Shown here one piece after another: positions 8,669 through 16,618 of a stretch of 64,000 nucleotides of DNA (position 1 is its first letter; each line of letters starts with the position of its first letter). Below the pieces are notes generated by a model. That model was not told the DNA's origin. It saw only the letters and a list, made by a program, of their open reading frames with translations, and made no database searches. The position numbers and the translations under genes were made by a program. The stretch comes from an uncultured Pelagibacteraceae bacterium (GTDB lineage Bacteria > Pseudomonadota > Alphaproteobacteria > Pelagibacterales > Pelagibacteraceae), in assembly GCA_902622795.1 (NCBI GenBank), contig CACNRD010000004.1, positions 1 through 64,000 on the forward strand, given 5' to 3'.

Positions 8669-9520
8669 TTACATAGATGCGTCGAAACCAAAGTGTTTAA
8701 TAGCGAGCTTACTAATAATTCCTTTTTTTCTAGCTGTATTGATTGCTTTATTAAAATCTTTAAGAAGTTTTGCATCTCGTTTTCCAATTGCATCATCTCC
8801 ACCCTGTCTAATTCCAACACCAACACCATTACCAAATGCACCACCTGAAAAAGTAGGTCCAACTAGAGTAACTGCTTCACCTGATTTGTCAGCATAGTCT
8901 GTAAACGCTACAGCTGCTGCTAAAGCAACATCACATCTGCCAGAAGTTAGATCAAGATTAACTTCGTCTTGTGTTTTGTAAGTTCTAACATTCACACTTC
9001 CTACATCACCTGACTCTAAAAAGTTTTGGTGAATAGTTCCTGTTTGAGTACAAACTGTTTTACCAGCAAGTGCACCTGTTAAAGTTTTAAGAGCTTTTTT
9101 AACATCAGATCCACCTAAAGATAAGTTTATACCTTCTGGAGTATCCATGCCCGCTAAGCTTGAACCCTTCATTACCGCAAGAGAGGCAACTTCATCTGCA
9201 TAACCTTGAGAAAATGTAATTGTTTTTTGTCTCTCAGCAGTAATAGACATTCCTGCCATGATTGCATCGAACTTTCTCATTAATAGAGCTGGAATCATTC
9301 CATCCCAATCTTGTTCAACAATTGTACATTCATGTTTCATGATTGCACATAACTCTTGAGCAAGCTCAACTTCGAAACCAATAAGATTACCTGATGCATC
9401 TTTTGAATTCCATGGAGGGTAAGCTCCTTCAGTTCCAATTTTAATTTTGTCAGCGTAAACATTTCCGATAACAAAAAGAGAAGCAAGAACTGTTAAAATA
9501 GTCTTTTTAAATATATTCAT
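8669..9520 (-). CDS. Periplasmic amino-acid binding protein (SBP_bac_3, Lys/Arg/Orn-type)
   Basis: ABC solute receptor with a signal peptide (residues 1-23, ending VYA) and the SBP_bac_3 fold, 283 aa. Typical blocks are KIGTEGAYPPWN at the mature N-terminus, GFEVELAQELC, and DWDGMIPALLMRKFDAI, all characteristic of cationic/polar amino-acid receptors (ArgT/HisJ/OccT). An insert between the lobes rich in Gly and Asp makes it longer than HisJ (about 260). It lies 59 bp after speDE on the same strand, so co-transcription with the polyamine genes is possible. Confidence 0.85.
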   Translation of the reverse strand: MNIFKKTILTVLASLFVIGNVYADKIKIGTEGAYPPWNSKDASGNLIGFEVELAQELCAIMKHECTIVEQDWDGMIPALLMRKFDAIMAGMSITAERQKTITFSQGYADEVASLAVMKGSSLAGMDTPEGINLSLGGSDVKKALKTLTGALAGKTVCTQTGTIHQNFLESGDVGSVNVRTYKTQDEVNLDLTSGRCDVALAAAVAFTDYADKSGEAVTLVGPTFSGGAFGNGVGVGIRQGGDDAIGKRDAKLLKDFNKAINTARKKGIISKLAIKHFGFDASM

Positions 9521-9579
9521 TATTTTCTCCTTAATTTGAGGATAATTATTTCACAAATTTTAATAATTAAAAAGAAAAA

Positions 9580-10620
9580 TCAATGGTTTATTGAAGAAGA
9601 GAAATTCCAAGAACAATCAAAACTGGGTATGTAAACTCTTGATAATTTTGTGTTTCCAAAATTTTGATTAAAAACATTCAGCCAATTTTCAACCTGCTGT
9701 GGTTTTTTATCTTGGCTACCAACTTGTGCAGTGATAACTCCTTTTGGTTTTAAAATTCTTACTAAAGAGTCCATATTCTTCGATGCTAAATCAATACAGA
9801 ATTGATCATCATTTAAATCAACATAAATATGATCGTAAGTATCATCACTCACAGATTTAATGCTTTCAAAAGCGTCTCCCCAAACACACTTGACAGAATT
9901 TTTTTCAGTTGCTTTTTTTCCTATATCTCCAAGATGTTTATTACATACATCGACAACCTCAGGATCTAATTCATACCAATCTATAAAATTAAAATTTTTG
10001 GATATACATTCTCTTGCAATTCCACCATCTCCACCACCAATTATAGCAGCTCGCTCACAATTCTGATTTAAATCTAAACCTGCTCCAACAAATGTTGAAC
10101 TGTATAAATGTTCATCTGTAGTTGCTACTTGGATTTCACCATCAATAAAAAGCGATTTTCCAAATTGTTCTAACTCCAAAATTTCAATATGTTGGCCTAC
10201 TTTTGATTTAAAATCCTCTAAAACATTTTTTACTACATATGATTTTTGCAGTCCTGGCGAGCTATAAATATCAGGATAAAGAGACTTAGTATCTCTATTA
10301 AACTCTTTTTTAACTATTCTTGTATGTTCGAATTCTTTTTTGATAATTTCTAAAGCCACAGAAGGATTTATTTTCCCACATGTAAAAAAATCGAAACTAA
10401 TAATGCCTTTTTCTGGAAAAGTATGAAAGCTAATGTGGCTTTCTGCTAATAAAGCCAAAATTGTAAAACCTTGGGGTTCAAACTTATATTTGGAAATATT
10501 AAGTATTGTAACTTTAGCAGCTTTAGCAATGTCGTGAATCACTTTTTCAAAAACTGAAGGATCATATTCTTTTGTAGTTCCAATAATGTCTAGAGTTATA
10601 TGTTCTCCAACTTTAGTCAT
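9580..10620 (-). CDS. Bifunctional S-adenosylmethionine decarboxylase / spermidine synthase fusion
   Basis: Fusion of SpeD (about residues 1-115) and SpeE (about 120-346). The SpeD part has the self-cleaving pyruvoyl site at E60-S61 (AESHISFHTFPE), with H66 and C81 matching the processing histidine and catalytic cysteine of short bacterial class 1b enzymes. The SpeE part has the SAM pocket GGGDGG (195-200) and the D-x-x-D pair D268/D271 (VDLND). Together they would decarboxylate SAM and transfer aminopropyl to putrescine, releasing methylthioadenosine. It lies 3 nt after the aldolase gene, in one operon with mtnP-mtnA that recycle that by-product. SpeD-SpeE fusions are known in bacteria. Confidence 0.92.
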   Translation of the reverse strand: MTKVGEHITLDIIGTTKEYDPSVFEKVIHDIAKAAKVTILNISKYKFEPQGFTILALLAESHISFHTFPEKGIISFDFFTCGKINPSVALEIIKKEFEHTRIVKKEFNRDTKSLYPDIYSSPGLQKSYVVKNVLEDFKSKVGQHIEILELEQFGKSLFIDGEIQVATTDEHLYSSTFVGAGLDLNQNCERAAIIGGGDGGIARECISKNFNFIDWYELDPEVVDVCNKHLGDIGKKATEKNSVKCVWGDAFESIKSVSDDTYDHIYVDLNDDQFCIDLASKNMDSLVRILKPKGVITAQVGSQDKKPQQVENWLNVFNQNFGNTKLSRVYIPSFDCSWNFSSSINH

Positions 10621-10623
10621 CTA

Positions 10624-11256
10624 CTATCCCTTCTTGTAGTTTTTTGCTTTGGATAAAACTCTGTTCATTTCTTTAAAAGAAAGTATTTTAGGCTTACCCA
10701 ATTTAAGGCTTGTTATATACTGAAGGGATATATTTTCAACCTCTTCAGCTAGCTCAAAAGCTTTTGACAAATTTTCTTCAAATGCTATTTGTCCATGATT
10801 TGCTATTAAACAAGCTTTTCTATCCTTTAAAGCCTTCAAAATGTTTTTTGACAACTCTCGAGTTCCATAAGTTGCATAACTTGCACACTTGATGTCATGT
10901 CCTCCTGCCATTGCAACCATATAATGAAAAGGAGGAATTCCCTTTTTATGACAAGATACTGCTGTGGCATTTGTAGAGTGAGCGTGAACAATTGCTTTTG
11001 CCTGTTTTATACTATTATAAATATCTTGATGAAATTTCCATTCAGAAGATGGGCTCCCGCTTTTCTTATCGTATCTTCCATTCAGAGAAACAAAAACAAT
11101 ATCTTTATTTTTTAAGGACAAATACTTTTTTCCTGATGGTGTAATTAAAAAACCATTTTTGTACCTTAAAGAAATATTACCAGATCTTAATGCTGATAAT
11201 TTTTTGGAATTCAACATTTTTGAATATTTTATTATTTCAGATCTTAAATTTTTCAT
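10624..11256 (-). CDS. Class II (zinc) aldolase, probable methylthioribulose-1-phosphate aldolase
   Basis: FucA/AraD-fold class II aldolase, 210 aa. The catalytic Glu72 (PSSEW) and zinc ligands H91, H93 (HAHS) and H154 (ANHG) align almost one-to-one with E. coli fuculose-1-phosphate aldolase (73/92/94/155), and Tyr112 is also present. Its start overlaps the mtnA stop (ATGA), so it should act on the MtnA product. That points to the DHAP-shunt-type reaction (methylthioribulose-1-P to DHAP and methylthioacetaldehyde) instead of the MtnB dehydratase, because the sequence is FucA-like and no mtnC/mtnD is nearby. MtnB belongs to the same superfamily and is the main alternative. Confidence 0.8.
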   Translation of the reverse strand: MKNLRSEIIKYSKMLNSKKLSALRSGNISLRYKNGFLITPSGKKYLSLKNKDIVFVSLNGRYDKKSGSPSSEWKFHQDIYNSIKQAKAIVHAHSTNATAVSCHKKGIPPFHYMVAMAGGHDIKCASYATYGTRELSKNILKALKDRKACLIANHGQIAFEENLSKAFELAEEVENISLQYITSLKLGKPKILSFKEMNRVLSKAKNYKKG

Positions 11257-12323
11257 TTAAATAATTTTTGTAAACCACTATAGGAGGCTTCAGAAATTCC
11301 TTTTTCAGTAATTAAACCTGTAACATATTTTGCTGGTGTTACATCAAAAGCTAAATTTAACGATTTACTTTTATTGGGATATATCAAAACTTTTTTAATT
11401 TCATTATTTTCGTCAATTCCTTCCACATGCGATAATTCCTCTGCGTTTCTTTCTTCAATAGGAATGTTTTTTGCATCTTTTATTTCCCAATCTATTGTTG
11501 AACTAGGTAAGGCTACATAAAATGGAATATTATTATCATAAGCTGCTAATGCTTTAAGATAAGTCCCAATTTTATTACAAACATCCCCATTAGATAAAGT
11601 TCTATCAGTTCCAACAACACACATATCTACTTCACCCCTTTGCATTAAAATACCACCGGTATTATCAGCAATAATTGTATTGGGTATCTCTTCTTCATTT
11701 AATTCATACGAAGTTAAATTCGCTCCTTGGTTTCTTGGTCTTGTTTCATCTACCCAAACATGAATAGGAATTCCTTTTTTATGAGCATGATATATTGGTG
11801 ACGTTGCTGTTCCCCAATTAATTGTTGCTAACCAGCCTGCATTACAATGTGTTAGAATATTTACAGTACTTTTTTTCTTATTATAGATTTTCTCAATTAT
11901 TTTTAATCCATTAATACCTATATTTTCGCAAAACTTTACATCTTCATCGCATATTTCTTTAGCTTCTTTTAAAGCTATATCTAAAATTTGATCACTATTA
12001 ATACCAGATAATTTTTTCATCATTCGGTCAACTGCCCATTTTAAATTTATTGCAGTAGGTCTTGATTGAGTTAATTCTTCTGCACTTTTTTTAATAAATT
12101 CAGGATTATGATTTTCTTGAGCTGCCAGAGCTATTCCATAAGCGGCCGTCCCACCAATTAAAGGTGCGCCTCTTACTTCCATTGTTTTAATTGCATAAAC
12201 TGCGTCTTTTACAGTCTTAATTTCTTTTATAGTAAACTTATGAGGAAGTTTGGTTTGATTAATTATTTTAACAATATTATTTTCATACCATATTGTTCTG
12301 TATTCTTTTCCGTCAATTCTCAT
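11253..12323 (-). CDS. mtnA: Methylthioribose-1-phosphate isomerase
   Basis: Isomerises 5-methylthioribose-1-phosphate to methylthioribulose-1-phosphate in methylthioadenosine salvage; eIF2B-alpha-like fold, 356 aa. Key segments are MEVRGAPLIGGTAAYG, THCNAGWLAT with the catalytic Cys, RPRNQGANLT, and GTDRTLSNGDVCNKIGTY with the catalytic Asp. An open frame extends 31 codons further upstream, but I place the start at 12323 because the protein then begins MRIDGKEYRTIWY, as in the family, and forms a 4-bp ATGA overlap with mtnP. Confidence 0.95.
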   Translation of the reverse strand: MRIDGKEYRTIWYENNIVKIINQTKLPHKFTIKEIKTVKDAVYAIKTMEVRGAPLIGGTAAYGIALAAQENHNPEFIKKSAEELTQSRPTAINLKWAVDRMMKKLSGINSDQILDIALKEAKEICDEDVKFCENIGINGLKIIEKIYNKKKSTVNILTHCNAGWLATINWGTATSPIYHAHKKGIPIHVWVDETRPRNQGANLTSYELNEEEIPNTIIADNTGGILMQRGEVDMCVVGTDRTLSNGDVCNKIGTYLKALAAYDNNIPFYVALPSSTIDWEIKDAKNIPIEERNAEELSHVEGIDENNEIKKVLIYPNKSKSLNLAFDVTPAKYVTGLITEKGISEASYSGLQKLFK

Positions 12324-13192
12324 TTGCTTAGTGCTCTTCCAGCAACGGTTTTGAGTTTTTCTATTGTCTTTTGGGTTCGTTTTTCTGGAGCAGTTATAAT
12401 GGCTACATCTAAGCAATTATTTGTAGGATCGTTTATATCTATATAATTTTCAAAATTATCTATTAAATTTTTAATCATTAATTTAGCTTTTTCAGCATTT
12501 CCTAATAAAACTTTAATTACTTGTTGCACATCAACATTTTCATGATCTGGATGCCAACAATCAAAATCAGTTATCATTGAAACAGATGCATATCTAATTT
12601 CAGCTTCTCTTGCTAACTTAGCCTCCGGCATATTTGTCATGCCAATTACATCCGCTTTCCAAGATCGATATAAATTAGATTCAGCTAATGTTGAAAATTG
12701 AGGACCCTCCATTACAACATAAGTTCCATTTCTTTGATAATCTATATTTGATTTTTTTATAGCATCTTCACATGCATCCATTAGACCATTAGAAGTTGGA
12801 TGAGCCATTGAAACATGGGCTACAATTTCATCTTCAAAAAAAGTTTTTATTCTTGAAAAAGTTCTATCAATAAATTGATCAACTATTACAAATTTTCCTG
12901 GAGGTAAATCTTCCTTTAAAGAACCGACAGCAGAAACTGAAACAATATCTGTAACACCTAACTGTTTTAGTGCATCTATATTTGCCCTAAAATTTATATT
13001 AGAAGGAGAAATAAAATGTCCTTTACCATGTCTTGGTAAAAAATATACTTCCTTATTTTTATAATTTGTTTTTAAAATTTGATCTGAAGGTTTTCCCCAC
13101 GGTGTATTTACTTCAATTAATTCTCTTTCCCTGAATTCTTCAACATCATAAAGACCACTTCCACCAATAATTGCTAATTTATTTGTTGTCAT
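12320..13192 (-). CDS. mtnP: S-methyl-5'-thioadenosine phosphorylase
   Basis: Phosphorolytic cleavage of methylthioadenosine into adenine and methylthioribose-1-phosphate; trimeric PNP/MTAP family, 290 aa. It has GGSGLYD near the N-terminus, PRHGKGH followed by NFRANI (phosphate and ribose binding), and the base-binding segment GMTNMPEAKLARE. First gene of the mtnP-mtnA-aldolase-speDE operon. Only 41 bp separate it from the divergent apt, which consumes the adenine released here, so the two units probably share a promoter region. Confidence 0.95.
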   Translation of the reverse strand: MTTNKLAIIGGSGLYDVEEFRERELIEVNTPWGKPSDQILKTNYKNKEVYFLPRHGKGHFISPSNINFRANIDALKQLGVTDIVSVSAVGSLKEDLPPGKFVIVDQFIDRTFSRIKTFFEDEIVAHVSMAHPTSNGLMDACEDAIKKSNIDYQRNGTYVVMEGPQFSTLAESNLYRSWKADVIGMTNMPEAKLAREAEIRYASVSMITDFDCWHPDHENVDVQQVIKVLLGNAEKAKLMIKNLIDNFENYIDINDPTNNCLDVAIITAPEKRTQKTIEKLKTVAGRALSK

Positions 13193-13233
13193 AATTTAAA
13201 ATATATTTATTTATACTTTTATAATTTACTATT

Positions 13234-13761
13234 ATGAATTTGAAAGATTTTATTAGATCTATTCCAGATTACCCCAAAAAAGGGATTTTATTTAGAGACA
13301 TTACTACACTGATTAAAGATGAAAATGCATTTGCTGAGACCATTGATCAAATAGTTGAAAGATCAAAGAAATATAATTTTACAAAAATCGCTGCAATAGA
13401 GTCTAGGGGATTTGTATTTGCTTCTGCAGTTTCTTATATTTTAAAAAAACCTTTTATTATGCTAAGAAAAAAAAATAAACTGCCAGCTGATACTCATTCT
13501 GTAGATTTTGAATTAGAATATGGAAAGGCTACTATTGAAGTTCATAAAGACTCAATAAACGAAAATGATAGTATTTTAATAATTGATGATTTAATTGCAA
13601 CTGGAGGAACTGCAGAAGCAGCAGCAAAACTCGTTGAAATTTCAAATGGTAAAGTGGCAGCTTTCATATTTGTTATTAATTTATTTGATCTTGGTGGGTC
13701 AGATAACTTAATTAAAGGTAACTACAAAGTTGAAAATTTAATTGAATTTCCAGGGCATTAA
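13234..13761 (+). CDS. apt: Adenine phosphoribosyltransferase
   Basis: Converts adenine and PRPP to AMP. 175 aa with the type I PRTase PRPP loop at IIDDLIATGGTAEAA and family segments DYPKKGILFRDITTL and ESRGFVFASAV. Divergent from mtnP with a 41-bp spacer, giving a complete MTA-to-AMP recovery at one locus. The stop at 13761 is 3 bp from the tRNA-Met 3' end. Confidence 0.96.
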   Translation: MNLKDFIRSIPDYPKKGILFRDITTLIKDENAFAETIDQIVERSKKYNFTKIAAIESRGFVFASAVSYILKKPFIMLRKKNKLPADTHSVDFELEYGKATIEVHKDSINENDSILIIDDLIATGGTAEAAAKLVEISNGKVAAFIFVINLFDLGGSDNLIKGNYKVENLIEFPGH

Positions 13762-13763
13762 TT

Positions 13764-13839
13764 GGTAGCGGGAAGTGGGATCGAACCACTGACCTCAGGC
13801 TTATGAGTCCTGCGCTCTAACCAACTGAGCTACCCCGCC
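13764..13839 (-). tRNA. tRNA-Met (anticodon CAT), elongator type
   Basis: On the minus strand the sequence folds as a 76-nt tRNA with encoded CCA: acceptor 5' GGCGGGG (1-72 and 7-66 are G-U), D-arm GCTC..GAGC, anticodon loop CTCATAA, T-arm AGTGG-TTCGATC-CCACT. The G1-U72 end and the body resemble elongator Met in place of initiator tRNA. Anticodon-stem pair 31-39 is an A-G mismatch. tRNA-Ile with lysidine also reads from CAT and cannot be fully excluded. Confidence 0.93.
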
Positions 13840-13906
13840 GTACCTTGAGAAGTCTTATAATATAAATCTTTATTGTTTCAATATACTTTTAACCAAGATT
13901 TATGGT

Positions 13907-14107
13907 CTAAATAATTAAACTTATGGCAATCGAGGAGATTAAACCAACTAACAAAAGCGAAACTATTATATTTTTTTTAACAGTTTTTTTTTTATCTAAT
14001 CTAACTCTGTTGAGTAAAACATTAACGTCGGTAGTTTTAATCTGATTATTTGATGAAATTTCAGTTGAAGTATTATCTTTATTAAAATCTGTATAATTAG
14101 TACTCAT
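13907..14107 (-). CDS. Small tail-anchored membrane protein (paralogue of 24067-24264)
   Basis: 66-aa protein with a polar, Asn/Thr/Asp-rich N-terminal half, a basic stretch (DKKKTVKK), then one C-terminal membrane helix of about 20 residues, giving a tail-anchor topology. Residues about 29-60 share a pattern V-x-V-L-x-x-R-...-K-x-K-...-V-K-x-x-I-I-x-S with the 65-aa protein at 24067-24264. It lies 62 bp downstream of the demethylating dehydrogenase gene on the same strand and may be the last gene of that operon. Function unknown. Confidence 0.65.
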   Translation of the reverse strand: MSTNYTDFNKDNTSTEISSNNQIKTTDVNVLLNRVRLDKKKTVKKNIIVSLLLVGLISSIAISLII

Positions 14108-14169
14108 TTATAAATTTTGATTTAATCATTGAAGTTTAAATAAAACAATTAATATTTATTAAATTAATA

Positions 14170-16614
14170 TCAAATGTTTTTAAAATTACTCTGTTTTAGT
14201 GGTTTTTCTATTAGTTGTGCCTGATATTTTTGTTTCTCAACCTCTATTAAAATATCACTAGTCAAAAGCTCCTCTGTTGAATGAGTATTATTTATGTATC
14301 CAAAAGCTAAATTTTTTTTAAAATTAAAAGAGTAATTACCTGAAGTAGTTCTGCCAATGATTTTACCTTTAAAATAAATGGGTTCGTCATGAAGTAACAA
14401 TGGTGAGCCTGGTTTGCTATCTTTAAGAGTAAGCATAATAAATCTTCTATCAATTTTTTTACTTTCAATTTTTTGAAGAGCATCTTTACCAATGAAATTA
14501 ATATCTTTTTTATTACTGATGGTGAATGTAAGACCTGATTGATATTGGTTTTCTTCTGGAGAAATATCATGTCCCCAGTGTAAAAATCCACTTTCCATTC
14601 GCATGATATCCATTGCATGCATTCCACAATTAGAAAGATTAAAATCTTTACCTTTTTCTATAAGTAGTTCGTATATTTTTTTTGTGTATTTAAGATCTAC
14701 ATATAGCTCGTAGCCTAATTCACCCACATAAGATAATCTTTGTGTCCAGATTTTAACTCCATCAATTGTAATAAACTTTGCAAATCCAAATCTAAATTGA
14801 TCATTTTCAAAATTATCTTTACTTAAAGTTTTAAGTAAATCTCTACTTTTTGGCCCAAACAAACCAAACACACATAAATTATCTGTTACATCTTTTAATT
14901 CAATATTTTTTGAAAGATGTTTTTTTATATGAAATTTATCTCTCTCTCTTGTTGCAGCAGAACTGATTATTCTAAAATGATTTTTATCAACACATACAAC
15001 TGTTAAATCAGTCTCTATTCCACCATCAGAGTTTAACATATGTGTATAAACACATTTACCAGGCTCGTTTTTAATATTTGCTGTACAAATTTTCTGCAAT
15101 TCATTGTGTGCTTTATCTGATTTTATTTCAAATTTAGAAAAAGGGGTTAAGTCAAATAAACCAACATTTTTGATAGTATTATTTGTTTCATATTCAGCAG
15201 ATGGATACCAAGTTTGATAATTATAACTATATTCGTACTCAGCTTTTTCTCCATCCAAAGCAAACCACATAGGTCTTTCATAGCCACCTGAAACACCAAA
15301 ACATGCACCAAAACTTTTAAGATTATCATGATGTGGTAAAGTTTTAATATTTCTAGAGGTTTTATGTTGTTTGAATGGCCAATGCATTCCATACAAATCC
15401 CCTAAAGTTTCTGTAATCCTTTTTTTAATAAAACCCAACTCTGAATGAAATTTTTGAAATCTTTTTATATCGTAGCTAAAAATATCCTCATTTATATGGC
15501 CAGTCATTAACCATTCTGCGGTAACTTTACCAACACCTCCTCCACTCCCTATTCCAATACTATTTAATCCACAGCATACAAAAAAGTTTTTAACTTCTGG
15601 CACTTCTCCTAATAATGTATTTGTATCAGGCGTAAAAGACTCTGGTCCTGAAAAAAATTTTCTAATACCAGCTGACTCTAAAACAGGAAATCTTTTAATA
15701 GCAGAGGCTAAATAAGGTTCAAAATGTTCAAAATTCTCTTGAAACTCACCAAAAGAAAAATCTTCTGGTACTTTGTTTGTCTTATCCCAGGCGGGAATAG
15801 AATTTCCCTCAAAAATACCAACTAATATTTTACCTGCATCCTCTTTAATATAAGTTCGATTATCAAAGTCTCTAATTACAGGTAATGTTTTAGACAAATT
15901 TTCTATTGGTTCAGTAATAATATAAAAGTGCTCCGCTGGATAAAGTGGGATACTTACTCCTGCTTTTTCTCCAATTTGTCTTGACCACATTCCAGATGCT
16001 AAAACAATATATTCACATTCAATTTCTTGACCATTAACTTTTACTCCTGAGATTTTTCCATTCTTAGTTAAAATTTCATCTACTGGAGATTTTTCAAAAA
16101 TTTGTGCTCCCTCTTTTCTTGCAGCTTTAGCCAACATATGAGTAACACCTGATGGATCAGCAGCACCATCTCCAGGCATTAAAATTCCACCAATAACTTC
16201 ATCGGTATTAATAATTGGATAATCTTTTTTAATTTGATTTTTATCTAAAATTCTTACATCAACATCATAAAGCTGTGCCGTAGTTGCTTGTCTTTGAAGT
16301 TCTTGCCATCTTCCTTTATTTTGAGCAATTGAAAGGGCGCCGTTTAATCTTAAACCCGCAGAATGATTAACTTCCTTTTCAAGTTTTTTATATAAATCTA
16401 ATGTATATTTTCTTATCTTAGTTATTGCAGCTGTTGGACCTAATTGACTAACCAATCCTGCTGCATGCCAAGTTGTTCCTGATGTTAATTGATCTCTTTC
16501 TAAAAGAATTGTATCTTTCCAACCAAATTTAGCTAAGTGATAAGCAACTGAACAACCTACTACACCACCTCCAATAACAACAACCTTAGTGCTATTTGGT
16601 AGTTTTTTTTCCAT
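14170..16614 (-). CDS. FAD-dependent dehydrogenase fused to GcvT domain (dimethylglycine/sarcosine dehydrogenase-like)
   Basis: 814-aa two-domain enzyme for oxidative N-demethylation. Residues 1 to about 400 are a DAO-type FAD domain beginning KVVVIGGGVVGCSVAYHLA, with the flavin-attachment-like segment TTWHAAGLVSQ. Residues about 430-814 are a GcvT/aminomethyltransferase domain that would pass formaldehyde to tetrahydrofolate. Length and order match dimethylglycine dehydrogenase. Its gene is 4 bp after alanine dehydrogenase and in line with a taurine/beta-alanine-type aminotransferase, so an N-methylated amine other than dimethylglycine is possible. Cytoplasmic, no signal peptide. Confidence 0.85.
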   Translation of the reverse strand: MEKKLPNSTKVVVIGGGVVGCSVAYHLAKFGWKDTILLERDQLTSGTTWHAAGLVSQLGPTAAITKIRKYTLDLYKKLEKEVNHSAGLRLNGALSIAQNKGRWQELQRQATTAQLYDVDVRILDKNQIKKDYPIINTDEVIGGILMPGDGAADPSGVTHMLAKAARKEGAQIFEKSPVDEILTKNGKISGVKVNGQEIECEYIVLASGMWSRQIGEKAGVSIPLYPAEHFYIITEPIENLSKTLPVIRDFDNRTYIKEDAGKILVGIFEGNSIPAWDKTNKVPEDFSFGEFQENFEHFEPYLASAIKRFPVLESAGIRKFFSGPESFTPDTNTLLGEVPEVKNFFVCCGLNSIGIGSGGGVGKVTAEWLMTGHINEDIFSYDIKRFQKFHSELGFIKKRITETLGDLYGMHWPFKQHKTSRNIKTLPHHDNLKSFGACFGVSGGYERPMWFALDGEKAEYEYSYNYQTWYPSAEYETNNTIKNVGLFDLTPFSKFEIKSDKAHNELQKICTANIKNEPGKCVYTHMLNSDGGIETDLTVVCVDKNHFRIISSAATRERDKFHIKKHLSKNIELKDVTDNLCVFGLFGPKSRDLLKTLSKDNFENDQFRFGFAKFITIDGVKIWTQRLSYVGELGYELYVDLKYTKKIYELLIEKGKDFNLSNCGMHAMDIMRMESGFLHWGHDISPEENQYQSGLTFTISNKKDINFIGKDALQKIESKKIDRRFIMLTLKDSKPGSPLLLHDEPIYFKGKIIGRTTSGNYSFNFKKNLAFGYINNTHSTEELLTSDILIEVEKQKYQAQLIEKPLKQSNFKNI

Positions 16615-16618
16615 TTAA

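Noticed and set aside
10624..11256. Calling the class II aldolase MtnB
   Set aside because: Residue spacing follows FucA and the MtnB-type downstream enzymes are absent, so the name would overstate; kept as alternative.
12324..12416. Longer N-terminus for mtnA (31 extra codons)
   Set aside because: Cys/Lys-rich non-conserved residues encoded inside mtnP; the ATGA-overlap start gives the normal family N-terminus.
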